DNA from: Scatosoma sp045537295 | GTDB taxonomy: Bacteria; Bacillota; Clostridia; Christensenellales; Borkfalkiaceae | Length of the DNA stretch: 28,304 bases | NCBI GenBank assembly: GCA_045537295.1 | Contig: JAZSPG010000090.1 | Span: 1 to 28,304 of the forward strand | Reading direction: 5' to 3' | Shown: piece after piece, positions 20,669 to 28,304 of the stretch | How the letters are laid out: every line of letters begins with the position of its first letter | Position numbering within the stretch: the first letter of the stretch is position 1 | Translations under genes and position numbers: made by a program | The notes under the pieces: model-generated | What the model saw: only the letters and a program-made list of their open reading frames with translations | Databases searched by the model: none | Told to the model about the DNA's origin: nothing

Positions 20669-22045
20669 TTATTCTTCGTCCGACATATATTTTTCGATAT
20701 ATTCGGTACGGATACGCTTTAACTCGCTCTTGGGTAAAATTCGCAAAAGTTTCCAGCCCAAATTCAGCGTTTCCTCGATGGTTCTGTCCGTTTCAAAACC
20801 TTGATTGACGTATTCCTTTTCAAACGCCTCGGCAAATTTTGCGTACAGCTTATCCGTATCCGAAAGCGCCGCCTCGCCCAAAATAGCCGAAAGTTCTTTG
20901 CTCTCTTTACCCCTTGCGTACGCCGAGAACAGCTGGTTCATTGTGTCCGCGTGGTCCTCTCTCGTCTTGTTCTTGCCTATCCCCTTATCTTTCAAACGCG
21001 AAAGCGAGGGCAAGACGTCTACGGGCGGGTTAATACCGCGTTTATACAAATCGCGCGAAAGGATAATTTGCCCTTCGGTGATATAACCTGTGAGGTCAGG
21101 GATAGGGTGCGTTTTGTCGTCCTCGGGCATTGTCAAAATAGGAATTTGCGTTATCGAACCCTCTTTACCGCGAATACGCCCTGCGCGTTCGTACAAACTC
21201 GCTAAGTCCGTATATAAATAACCAGGATAACCGCGACGGCCGGGAACTTCACGGCGCGCCGACGAAACCTCTCTAAGCGCCTCGGCGTAGTTGGTGATGT
21301 CCGTCATAATCACGAGTACGTGCATACCCTTTTCAAACGCCAAATATTCGGCGCAGGTAAGCGCCATACGGGGCGTAGAAATACGCTCGACGGCGGGGTC
21401 GTTGGCTAAATTTGTAAACAATACCGTTCTTTCGATAGCGCCCGTGCGCTTGAAATCGTCTACGAAATACTGCGCCTCTTCAAAGGTGATACCGATAGCC
21501 GCAAACACGACGGCAAATTTACAGTCCCCGCTACGCACTTTCGCTTGTCTGGCGATTTGCGCGGCAAGCTCGGCGTGCGGTAAACCGCTCATAGAAAACA
21601 CGGGCAATTTTTGTCCTCTTACGAGCGTGTTTAAGCCGTCGATTGCGGAAACACCCGTTTGGATAAACTCGTTGGGATAATCGCGCGCGGCGGGATTTAT
21701 CGGTTCGCCGTTAATATCCATTTTCTTTTCGGGAATAATCGGTGCACCGTTGTCGCGCGGGTTGCCCATACCGTCGAATACCCGACCTAACATATCCTCA
21801 GACACGGCAAGCTGTTGGCTGTGTCCTAAAAACCGTGCTTTCGCACCAGAAATTTGCAAGCCTTGCGAGTTTTCGAAAAGCTGTACCACCGCTTTGTCGC
21901 GGTTGATTTCCAACACCTTACCGCGACGCAGTTCCCCGTTGGAATTGACGATATCTACGAGTTCGTTGTATTTAACGCCCTCGACGCCCTCCACGACCAT
22001 CAAAGGACCAACGACTTCGCGAATGGTTTTGTATTCCTTAAACAT
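20669..22045 (-). CDS. ntpB: V-type ATPase subunit B (non-catalytic)
   Basis: The 458-residue subunit alternates with A in the hexameric head. It lacks a working P-loop: the corresponding segment reads SMSGLPHAELAAQ (151-163), as usual for B subunits. Other family stretches are RVFDGMGNPRDNG (88-100), SSARREVPGRRGYPGYLYTDLA and SRLKDKGIGKNKTREDH. The start codon lies inside the last codons of ntpA (8-bp overlap), and GGAGG precedes it in the ntpA coding sequence, so translation of A and B is coupled. This supports equal production of the two head subunits. Confidence 0.96.
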   Translation of the reverse strand: MFKEYKTIREVVGPLMVVEGVEGVKYNELVDIVNSNGELRRGKVLEINRDKAVVQLFENSQGLQISGAKARFLGHSQQLAVSEDMLGRVFDGMGNPRDNGAPIIPEKKMDINGEPINPAARDYPNEFIQTGVSAIDGLNTLVRGQKLPVFSMSGLPHAELAAQIARQAKVRSGDCKFAVVFAAIGITFEEAQYFVDDFKRTGAIERTVLFTNLANDPAVERISTPRMALTCAEYLAFEKGMHVLVIMTDITNYAEALREVSSARREVPGRRGYPGYLYTDLASLYERAGRIRGKEGSITQIPILTMPEDDKTHPIPDLTGYITEGQIILSRDLYKRGINPPVDVLPSLSRLKDKGIGKNKTREDHADTMNQLFSAYARGKESKELSAILGEAALSDTDKLYAKFAEAFEKEYVNQGFETDRTIEETLNLGWKLLRILPKSELKRIRTEYIEKYMSDEE

Positions 22046-23804
22046 TGTCGTTTCCTCCCTCCGCTACGGCTTTAAGTTCTTGGCGCATCGTGTTGAAAAT
22101 CTCGTCGAACTCGGCAAGATTTTCCTCTTCGATATATTTGGCTCTGCCGATTTTCTCTTTGCAGGAACAAGCCAAAATTTCGTCCAAATCGGCGTACGCG
22201 GAAACCGCCTCGCCTGCCAAACGGTTAAATTCGTATACGAGTTTTAACATCAAAAACTGCTTTTGCATAGAAGTAAAGGTATCAACTTCGTGGAACGCGT
22301 TTTGGTGCAAATAGTCCTCGCGGATAATCTTCGCCGTTTCCATAGTCAGTCTGTCTTTCGACGACAGCGCGTCCATACCGACGAGGCGCACGATTTCGTC
22401 GAGTTCCGCTTCCTCTTGCAAAACCGTCATTACGAATTGACGGTATTTCAAAAACTCCGCCCCCACCGTTTCGTCGTACCAGTCTTTCATTTTATCCGCG
22501 TAAAGCGAATAGCTAATCAACCAGTCAATCGCGGGGAAATGGCGTTTGTAGGCAAGCGCCGAACTCAACCCCCAGAACACTTTTACAATTCTCAGCGTAG
22601 CTTGCGCAACAGGCTCGCTCAAATCCCCGCCCGGTGGCGATACTGCGCCGATTGCCGTTACCGAACCCGTTCTGTCTTGACTGCCGAGCAATTTCACAAT
22701 CCCCGCGCGTTCGTAAAATTCCGCCAAACGCGAGGCAAGGTACGCAGGATACCCCTCGTCGCCGGGCATTTCTTCTAAACGACCGCTCATTTCGCGCAAC
22801 GCCTCTGCCCATCGCGAAGTGGAATCCGCCATAATCGCTACGCTGTACCCCATATCGCGAAAATATTCGGCTATGGTAATCCCCGTATAAATAGACGCCT
22901 CGCGCGCCGCCACGGGCATATCCGAAGTGTTGGCAATCAACACGGTGCGTTTCATCAACGGCTCGCCGGTTTTCGGGTCTTTGAGTTCTGGGAATTCATT
23001 GAGAACGTCCGTCATTTCGTTTCCGCGTTCACCGCAACCCACGTATACGATAATATCCGCATCCGCCCACTTGGCAAGCTGGTGCTGAACCACCGTTTTC
23101 CCGCTACCGAACGGTCCGGGTACTGCCGCCACACCGCCTTTTGCAATCGGGAACAGCGTATCGATAACGCGTTGCCCCGTCACCATCGGCATATTCGGCG
23201 AAAGCTTTTGCTTATACGGTCTGCCCTTTCTAACCGGCCATTTGCGGAGCATACTCACGCACTTTTTGCCCGTTTGCGTATGAATTTCCGCTATTGCTTC
23301 TTCAATGGTGTACTCGCCTTCGGCAATAGACAGTACCTTACCCGCTGAACCTTGCGGAACGAGGATTCTATGCTCGACGATTTCCGTTTCGTTGACGATA
23401 CCCAAAATATCGCCCTCTTCTACGCTATCCCCCGCTTTAACTTTGGGGATAAACTTCCATTTCTTTTCTCTATCCAAATTATTTACGGACACACCGCGGG
23501 AAATTCGGTCGCCGTATTTGAAATACAGCGCGGTCAACGGGCGTTGAATCCCGTCGAAAATACCCGTAATTAACCCCGGCGCAAGCTCCGCCGAAAGCGG
23601 TTCGCCCGTGGAATATACCTCTTCACCCGGTCCTAAGCCCGAGGTTTCCTCGTATACCTGAATAGAAGCTTTGTCGCCTCTCAGTTCGATTATTTCCCCG
23701 ATAAGACCTTTATCCGAAACGCGCACGACGTCGTATAATTTGGCGTCTGCCATTCCTTCCGCAATAATCAGCGGTCCTGAAATTTTAACCGTTTTTCCTG
23801 CCAT
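22038..23804 (-). CDS. ntpA: V-type ATPase subunit A (catalytic)
   Basis: The 588-residue catalytic subunit binds and turns over ATP at the A/B interfaces. Walker A is GPFGSGKT (230-237) and GCGERGNEMTDVL (257-269) follows. The stretches DSTSRWAEALREMSGRLEEMPG and GAVSPPGGDLSEPV are family constants. The roughly 90-residue insertion before the P-loop (about 110-200, the non-homologous region) separates it from F-type beta subunits. It starts 13 bp after the subunit F gene. Depending on conditions the enzyme may run as an ATP-driven pump or a synthase; the sequence does not decide this. Confidence 0.97.
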   Translation of the reverse strand: MAGKTVKISGPLIIAEGMADAKLYDVVRVSDKGLIGEIIELRGDKASIQVYEETSGLGPGEEVYSTGEPLSAELAPGLITGIFDGIQRPLTALYFKYGDRISRGVSVNNLDREKKWKFIPKVKAGDSVEEGDILGIVNETEIVEHRILVPQGSAGKVLSIAEGEYTIEEAIAEIHTQTGKKCVSMLRKWPVRKGRPYKQKLSPNMPMVTGQRVIDTLFPIAKGGVAAVPGPFGSGKTVVQHQLAKWADADIIVYVGCGERGNEMTDVLNEFPELKDPKTGEPLMKRTVLIANTSDMPVAAREASIYTGITIAEYFRDMGYSVAIMADSTSRWAEALREMSGRLEEMPGDEGYPAYLASRLAEFYERAGIVKLLGSQDRTGSVTAIGAVSPPGGDLSEPVAQATLRIVKVFWGLSSALAYKRHFPAIDWLISYSLYADKMKDWYDETVGAEFLKYRQFVMTVLQEEAELDEIVRLVGMDALSSKDRLTMETAKIIREDYLHQNAFHEVDTFTSMQKQFLMLKLVYEFNRLAGEAVSAYADLDEILACSCKEKIGRAKYIEEENLAEFDEIFNTMRQELKAVAEGGNDNV

Positions 23805-23817
23805 CGTTTTGTCCTCG

Positions 23818-24138
23818 TTACTCTTTATTAAATAATATATCCACGCCGAGCGCGCGTTCCATCGCGTTTTTTAATACTTCCACACCGTAGCCCTGACTGC
23901 CTTGCGCAGAGGGAATACTCACCACGACGGGATAGGGTTCTTCGTCGAACCGTTTCAAAAATTCCGTCAAGGGTTTTGCTAAATCCTCCGTGATAAAAAT
24001 GACTTGGTAGTCTTTGGCGATTTTGCGCAAGGTATCCCTTGCCTTTTTTTCGTCCTCGGCGGGAAAGGTAGCAACCCCTACCGCCTTAAATACCGTTATT
24101 CCGTCGCCGTTGCCGATTATAGCCGTTTTTCCCGTCAT
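23818..24138 (-). CDS. ntpF: V-type ATPase subunit F (central stalk; NtpG in E. hirae naming)
   Basis: This 106-residue small subunit binds subunit D at the base of the central stalk. The N-terminus TAIIGNGDGITVFKAVGV is typical, followed by the alternating strand-helix pattern with QVIFITEDLA and PYPVVVSIPS. Length and position between C and A are as expected. GGAGG lies 9 nt before the ATG. The symbol follows the common subunit-letter naming; in Enterococcus hirae the equivalent gene is called ntpG. Confidence 0.93.
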   Translation of the reverse strand: MTGKTAIIGNGDGITVFKAVGVATFPAEDEKKARDTLRKIAKDYQVIFITEDLAKPLTEFLKRFDEEPYPVVVSIPSAQGSQGYGVEVLKNAMERALGVDILFNKE

Positions 24139-24160
24139 CTTTTATAGCCTCCGTAAACCG

Positions 24161-25132
24161 TTATAACGCGCGTAAACGCCCGATAATTTCTTTTTCTTTT
24201 AACCCCGCCAAAAGACAGGCGAACACAATACGGACATTCGCATTTTCCGCTTTGCGACGGTAAATATAATATAAAAACGGTTCGCTTTTTCTAAGCTCGT
24301 ATTTGCGTTTGGCAAAGTATTCCGTTTCAAAACCGTCCAGCATTTTTTCCGCTTGGGTGAACGGCAGACCCTTCTCTATCGCAAAAAGGCAAAGCTTGAC
24401 AAATTCCGCGTAATGCGTTTTGGTAAAATGAGCTTTGGCTTTTTCTATGTCTAACAGCGTTTCTAAATCGGACGGCGACAAAGTCCCACCCGATAAATAT
24501 TTATCCTTGGCAAGCGCGATATCGCCCGTGCGGTAAGTGATTAAAATATTCAGCATATCCACCTTTTGCACAAGCATTTTTTTAAGGTTGCGTTTGCCTT
24601 TCGCTACGGAAAACAGGTGCGCGTACAACGCTTTTTCAAAAATTTCGCCTACTTTTGCGCCCGAGGGGTTTTCCTCTAATAACGCCGTCGCCTTCTCGCA
24701 AGCCGTTTTCAAATACGGTGTATCCGCTAACGCGGAAAAATCCCCGCCGTTTACGCACGCGGAAAGCGTTTCTATCTCTATTAAACCCGCGCCCGTCAGC
24801 ATTTTTTCGGGGTTTTCACCTAAAAAGTTCGCCTTGATAAGCGCCTTGGCGTTGTGGAAATCACGGGGCGAAAGCAAATACGATTTTTCGCTTTGCGAGG
24901 GCGCGTATTCTTTGATAAACGCGTCCGTTTCGCGTTCATGGACTGTAAGCAATTTCTCGTATTCGTATACGGACGCCGTCGTTTCCGCGCCACCGCCGAA
25001 ACCATTGTCGAGCAAAAGACGAAACGCCTCCTCCGCCGTGACTTCACAAAGACGGAGCAGTTTGTCTTTTAACAAATATTTTTCCCGTACGGCTATTACG
25101 CCACTCGTATAAGCGGTATCTAAATACGCCAT
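24161..25132 (-). CDS. ntpC: V-type ATPase subunit C (d-type coupling subunit)
   Basis: The 323-residue subunit sits on the membrane rotor ring and joins it to the central stalk. It is an all-helical protein made of three related bundles. Readable family features are the DKLLRLCEVTAEEAFRLLLDNGFG stretch near the N-terminus, NAKALIKANFLG, and KVDMLNILITYR in the middle. Sequence conservation in this family is low, so position in the operon (between E and F) is part of the evidence. Start at the ATG with AAAGGA upstream. Confidence 0.9.
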   Translation of the reverse strand: MAYLDTAYTSGVIAVREKYLLKDKLLRLCEVTAEEAFRLLLDNGFGGGAETTASVYEYEKLLTVHERETDAFIKEYAPSQSEKSYLLSPRDFHNAKALIKANFLGENPEKMLTGAGLIEIETLSACVNGGDFSALADTPYLKTACEKATALLEENPSGAKVGEIFEKALYAHLFSVAKGKRNLKKMLVQKVDMLNILITYRTGDIALAKDKYLSGGTLSPSDLETLLDIEKAKAHFTKTHYAEFVKLCLFAIEKGLPFTQAEKMLDGFETEYFAKRKYELRKSEPFLYYIYRRKAENANVRIVFACLLAGLKEKEIIGRLRAL

Positions 25133-25145
25133 TTCCTTTCCCTTT

Positions 25146-25715
25146 TTACTTGAATAATTTCTTTGCTAAATCCGCTTGGTACGCCTCTCTATCGCTTGCT
25201 AACAACGCCTTATAAGAAAGGTCTTTATCCGATACCTTTCCCACGAGTTTCATACCGCCGTCTAACGCCAAACGGCTTTTTGAAACCTTGATATTCCGTG
25301 CTTTGATAACGGGCAAAATAGATACCTCGTCCGCGTATTTGAAATTCTCCGCAAAGAACAGCTCGTCGCCGTCCTCCGCGTATTTTTCAAGCAATATACC
25401 CGCAAGCTTTACCGCGTCTTCTTTCGGCAAAGCCACTAAACTATCCAACGCGAGTTTGTATACCAAATCCACCGCCTTGCGTTTTTCGCCAAGGTGGATT
25501 TTTGCGCTTTCCAAGCGCGCGTCCGACGCTCTTTTTTCTAAAATACTTTCCGCCTTTTCCGCTGTTTGCTGTTCCGTTTCCCGTCGTCCTTTTTCCGCGG
25601 AAATAGACGCGTCGGCAAGGCGTTGCGTAGCTTTTTCTTGTGCGTCCGCTACGACCATATCCGCCTCTGCGCGCGCGTCGGAAAGTATTTTCTCAACGAT
25701 TGCTTCCGTACTCAT
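25146..25715 (-). CDS. ntpE: V-type ATPase subunit E (peripheral stalk)
   Basis: The 189-residue subunit is half of the peripheral stalk that holds the head still. Residues 1 to about 100 are a long, charged, alanine-rich helix (EKILSDARAEADMVVADAQ and onward), and the rest is a small globular domain with a predicted helix-strand pattern, as in the family. Its partner, the short G-type stalk subunit, is not in the visible operon and would be expected upstream of subunit I, beyond the contig end. The gap to ntpK is 10 bp and no clear ribosome site precedes the ATG, so expression probably depends on coupling to ntpK. Confidence 0.9.
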   Translation of the reverse strand: MSTEAIVEKILSDARAEADMVVADAQEKATQRLADASISAEKGRRETEQQTAEKAESILEKRASDARLESAKIHLGEKRKAVDLVYKLALDSLVALPKEDAVKLAGILLEKYAEDGDELFFAENFKYADEVSILPVIKARNIKVSKSRLALDGGMKLVGKVSDKDLSYKALLASDREAYQADLAKKLFK

Positions 25716-25725
25716 ACGCTAAGCT

Positions 25726-26220
25726 TTACGCCACCAACGGCATAGGCGTAGACGCAAGCGACGCCGTGATTGCCGAGCCTACGCCCCCTGCGAGCATAAT
25801 GGAAATAATCAAACCCAAAATCGCGTAGAACTCAATCATACCAGGGTAAACGATTAATTTACCCGACAAGCTTTCCTGTTTTCCAACTGCGTAGATACAG
25901 TTCCCCGCAGACTTGCCTTGGAAGTATGCGGATACCAAACCCGAAAACGCCATAGGAATTACCGCGCCGACCATCGCCCAACCAAGTTCCGTACTCATCG
26001 CCGTATTCAACGAACCCGAGGCGATAATCCCGATAATAAAGCCGTAAATACCCTGCGTTGCGGGAAGCAACACGAGGACCATAACTTTACCGAACTTTTT
26101 GGGGTCTTCGCCCAAAACGCCCGCCGCCGCGGTGCTCGTCTTAAAAAGACCGATACAAGAACCGATACCGCAAAGCAGTACGCAAACCGCAATGCCTATC
26201 AATGCAATAGTGTAACCCAT
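25726..26220 (-). CDS. ntpK: V-type ATPase subunit K (rotor proteolipid), sodium-type ligand set
   Basis: The 164-residue proteolipid forms the membrane rotor ring and has four hydrophobic helices, a duplicated hairpin. The ion site can be read against the E. hirae NtpK ligands: Leu52, Thr55, Gln56 and Tyr59 in LPATQGIYG, Gln101 in AYFQGKSAG, and Glu130 in PGMIEFYAILG. All side chains known to coordinate or cap sodium in E. hirae (L61, T64, Q65, Y68, Q110, E139) have an equivalent, so sodium translocation is the likely mode. Proton transport cannot be excluded from sequence alone. GGAGG precedes the ATG, and the gap to subunit I is 68 bp. Confidence 0.95.
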   Translation of the reverse strand: MGYTIALIGIAVCVLLCGIGSCIGLFKTSTAAAGVLGEDPKKFGKVMVLVLLPATQGIYGFIIGIIASGSLNTAMSTELGWAMVGAVIPMAFSGLVSAYFQGKSAGNCIYAVGKQESLSGKLIVYPGMIEFYAILGLIISIMLAGGVGSAITASLASTPMPLVA

Positions 26221-26288
26221 AATAAAAATCCTCCGATTTTTGTTTTTTGCTTTTATTTTTAACGGATTTCTCCGTTTTTACCGTTTTA

Positions 26289-28226
26289 TTATTTTGCGTT
26301 TCGCAAGTAAATATATTCCTGTTTTCGACCGAACGGCTTAAACAGCTCGCCCTCGCCCTCGAAAAATCTGCCATAGAACTCGACGTATTGCAAACGCGCG
26401 TCGTGGATATACGCGCCGAGTAGGTTCATTACCAAGTTAAAGGCGTTACCCACGATTAACAGCACCGCACCGAGCGCTACCAAGCCGATATTTCCGCTTA
26501 AAATAAACTGCGCGCTGTACGTAGCGATAATTTGCGCGATTACCGCACCCGAAAGCATTAAACCGTACAATCTGGCGTAGCTTAAAATATCCGAGGCGTA
26601 ATTGATGACGCCGTACGCCGTACCAAAACCTTTGGTGAATTTACCGAAAAACTTTTCCTTTCTGCCCGCCGTTAAAATGGCAAGAAGTAAGCTCACCCCC
26701 GCGGTAATTCCGCCGACCGTTCCTAAAATCGAAATATTCGCCTCTTCGACGAAACCTACAATCGCCAACGCTACGCCCACCGAAAAGAGCGCCCAAAGCA
26801 CCCCGTCGCAAATACCGTCCACGATATTGCCCCTGCGCCATTCCTGCCAAGCTCGGCAAAGATAGCCGACGAACAGCTGGAAAATTCCAAGTTCCATACT
26901 GATAATCAAAACGCTGGGTACGGAAATCCCCGCAAGCGACCACATATCCGTTTGCGGATTCGGCATTACCGTTTTTGGCAAAATGACAAACCCGAACAGC
27001 GAATTAAAAAGCACGCCCCACAAAACAGCGAAAATACCGCCGATAGCAAACGCGCCCGCAAGCCTTGAAAGCCCCGTCGGACGTTTTAAGCCTTTCCACC
27101 AAAGATAGCCACCGCCCAAAAACATCAACAAGCCGTACCCCGCGTCGCCGATAATAAAGCCCATAAACAAACTGTAAAAGAACGCCATAATCGCGTTGGG
27201 GTCGAACTCACGGTAATTCGGTGCGGAATAAGTGTTGGTTATCCCCTCGAAATTTTCCACCACGGCGTTGTTTTTTAACAGCGTAGGCGGGTTATCTTCC
27301 TTGCTCGGCGTTAAAAATTCGCACCAAATCGCCTCGCTAACACCGTTTAGCGTTTGCGTCACCGTCTCCTGCGCCTCAGCAGGCACGAATGCCTGCAATA
27401 AAAAGGTCTTTTCCGTTGCGCGCAATTTCTCGTTGGTTTCGGCTTTTTCCACCTCGAACGCAAGATAGTCGCAATATATCTTCAAACCCCTTACTTTCTC
27501 TTTCAACGCATACACGGTAGCCCCGTTTTGCCGTATTTCTTCCAAACAAGCCTTTTCGCGTTCCATAAGTTCCGCGTAAATTTCCGCGCCTGTTTTCTCG
27601 TTTGCATAACCTTGTTCCAAAAATGCGAACGCCGATAAAATGCCGTCCGTTTCCGCCGATACGCTCTTATGCGCCACGACCAAGCACAAAGCGTTATCCT
27701 CGTCTTTTGCAAGTATTTGCACGGCGCAAAGCTTTATTTCTTCCAAGGCTTTTAAGGCGGGCTCTACCGCATTGAGCGCGACCGTACCCAAGCGCACGCG
27801 CGTTTTTGCCGTGTCGGTAAAGTCATCAAACGGTCGGGTTACGCAAGCGTAAATTTTCGCGAGCTCTAATTCGCGTTTGACTTTGGCAAGTTCGGCTTTT
27901 AAGGCATTCTTTTTATCGGTGAGCGCGTTGATTTGCGCAATCAAACACTCGTATTCCGCCCGCTTGTTTTCTTGGGATATAAACTCGCCGTAATCCACTT
28001 CAAAGCCGTCTTTTAACACACCCGATTTTTCACCGAGTTCGCGTTCGTAGTTTTCTATTTCATAACAAAGAGCCGAAAGCGCGACCTGCGCCGTGGCAAG
28101 TCGGGTTTTCAGCTCCTCCGCGTCTATTTTTATAGGTAAAGTATTTTCCGTAACGGCGTGAAAAGTCACCTCAACGGCGCCACTGCGCTGTAAGGCGTTA
28201 AAAATCGCGTTTTTGTCAAGTCGGAA
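26289..28226 (-). CDS. ntpI: V-type ATPase subunit I (a-type stator), 5' end missing at contig edge
   Basis: This large stator subunit carries the ion half-channels and contacts the rotor. About 645 genuine codons are visible. The N-terminal half is soluble with coiled coils (for example around KNALKAELAKVKRELELAK). The C-terminal half has seven to eight membrane segments, beginning near MAFFYSLFMGFIIGDAGYG. The conserved SYARLYGLML segment contains the arginine needed for ion release. The true start is absent: upstream of base 28229 the sequence is sequencing adapter, so the apparent start residues MVPIVVFLRPLGP come from the adapter. Family members usually have DKxAI around residue 15-20, and here LDKNAIFNAL is the first credible stretch, so only roughly 15 codons are lost. 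Confidence 0.92.
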   Translation of the reverse strand, partial: FRLDKNAIFNALQRSGAVEVTFHAVTENTLPIKIDAEELKTRLATAQVALSALCYEIENYERELGEKSGVLKDGFEVDYGEFISQENKRAEYECLIAQINALTDKKNALKAELAKVKRELELAKIYACVTRPFDDFTDTAKTRVRLGTVALNAVEPALKALEEIKLCAVQILAKDEDNALCLVVAHKSVSAETDGILSAFAFLEQGYANEKTGAEIYAELMEREKACLEEIRQNGATVYALKEKVRGLKIYCDYLAFEVEKAETNEKLRATEKTFLLQAFVPAEAQETVTQTLNGVSEAIWCEFLTPSKEDNPPTLLKNNAVVENFEGITNTYSAPNYREFDPNAIMAFFYSLFMGFIIGDAGYGLLMFLGGGYLWWKGLKRPTGLSRLAGAFAIGGIFAVLWGVLFNSLFGFVILPKTVMPNPQTDMWSLAGISVPSVLIISMELGIFQLFVGYLCRAWQEWRRGNIVDGICDGVLWALFSVGVALAIVGFVEEANISILGTVGGITAGVSLLLAILTAGRKEKFFGKFTKGFGTAYGVINYASDILSYARLYGLMLSGAVIAQIIATYSAQFILSGNIGLVALGAVLLIVGNAFNLVMNLLGAYIHDARLQYVEFYGRFFEGEGELFKPFGRKQEYIYLRNAK

Positions 28227-28228
28227 AG

Positions 28229-28304
28229 GGCCAAGCGGTCTTAGGAAGACAACAATGGGCACCAACTCCTTGGCTCACAGAACGACATGGCTACGATCCG
28301 ACTT
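28229..28304. other. Untrimmed MGI/BGI sequencing adapter with barcode, not genomic
   Basis: Bases 28229-28252 match the inner part of the MGI read-1 adapter (GGCCAAGCGGTCTTAGG and so on). Bases 28253-28262 are the expected 10-nt barcode slot. Bases 28263-28304 match the full 42-nt reverse complement of the MGI read-2 adapter (it starts CAACTCCTTGGCTCAC and ends CCGACTT). The 8 bases at 28218-28225 also equal the adapter start, AAGTCGGA, with three extra bases before the match resumes, so the exact junction is uncertain by about 11 bp. Adapter sequences are recalled from memory. Confidence 0.95.

Noticed and set aside
24537..25112. 191-codon open frame on the plus strand
   Set aside because: It is antisense to V-ATPase subunit C and has no recognisable domain.
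26289..28265. Full-length subunit I starting at TTG 28265 or GTG 28262
   Set aside because: The start and the first dozen codons are sequencing adapter, so the gene is truncated rather than complete.

Overview
The window reads as a chromosomal contig from an anaerobic, low-to-mid GC Gram-positive-type bacterium, most likely an uncultured gut member of the Clostridia. The points in favour are a Re-type citrate synthase next to an aconitase, a full bacterial V/A-type ATPase operon, SigA-like promoters (TTGACA, 17 bp, TATAAT) and strong GGAGG ribosome sites. The taxonomic call is an inference from gene content. The right edge (28229-28304) is not genomic: it is an untrimmed MGI/BGI sequencing adapter with a 10-nt barcode, so the contig ends inside the ATPase subunit I gene.

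Layout. 1-3035: Re-citrate synthase and a truncated aconitase on the minus strand behind one consensus promoter, a citrate/2-oxoglutarate branch. 3099-5523: a minus-strand operon of yggS (PLP homeostasis), a membrane-anchored permuted NlpC/P60-like protein and a short-chain dehydrogenase. A LysR regulator (5661-6524, plus) is divergent from it, with a 12-bp inverted repeat between the two promoters. 6578-13726: a four-gene minus-strand locus coding for a YwaF/TMEM164-like membrane domain fused to an ABC ATPase, an ABC-2-like permease, a small anchored protein and an 828-residue lipoprotein. This is the best candidate for an uncharacterised system. 13875-15785: adenine deaminase on the plus strand. 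15792-18800: three minus-strand single genes (GNAT-like protein, formate/nitrite-type channel, second short-chain dehydrogenase), each with its own promoter.

18840-20022 is an accessory islet. It holds tRNA-Ala(CGC), a nearly identical pair of 36-bp hairpin repeats with scraps resembling the tRNA 3' end, a small XRE repressor, two matching 16-bp operator-like sites, and an AT-rich gene for an unknown 111-residue protein. 20025-28226 is the V-ATPase operon in transcription order I-K-E-C-F-A-B-D. The ligand residues of its rotor subunit match those of the sodium-translocating Enterococcus hirae enzyme.

Most intergenic spaces are short and hold only promoters or hairpin terminators. No rRNA, CRISPR array, transposase or integrase was seen.
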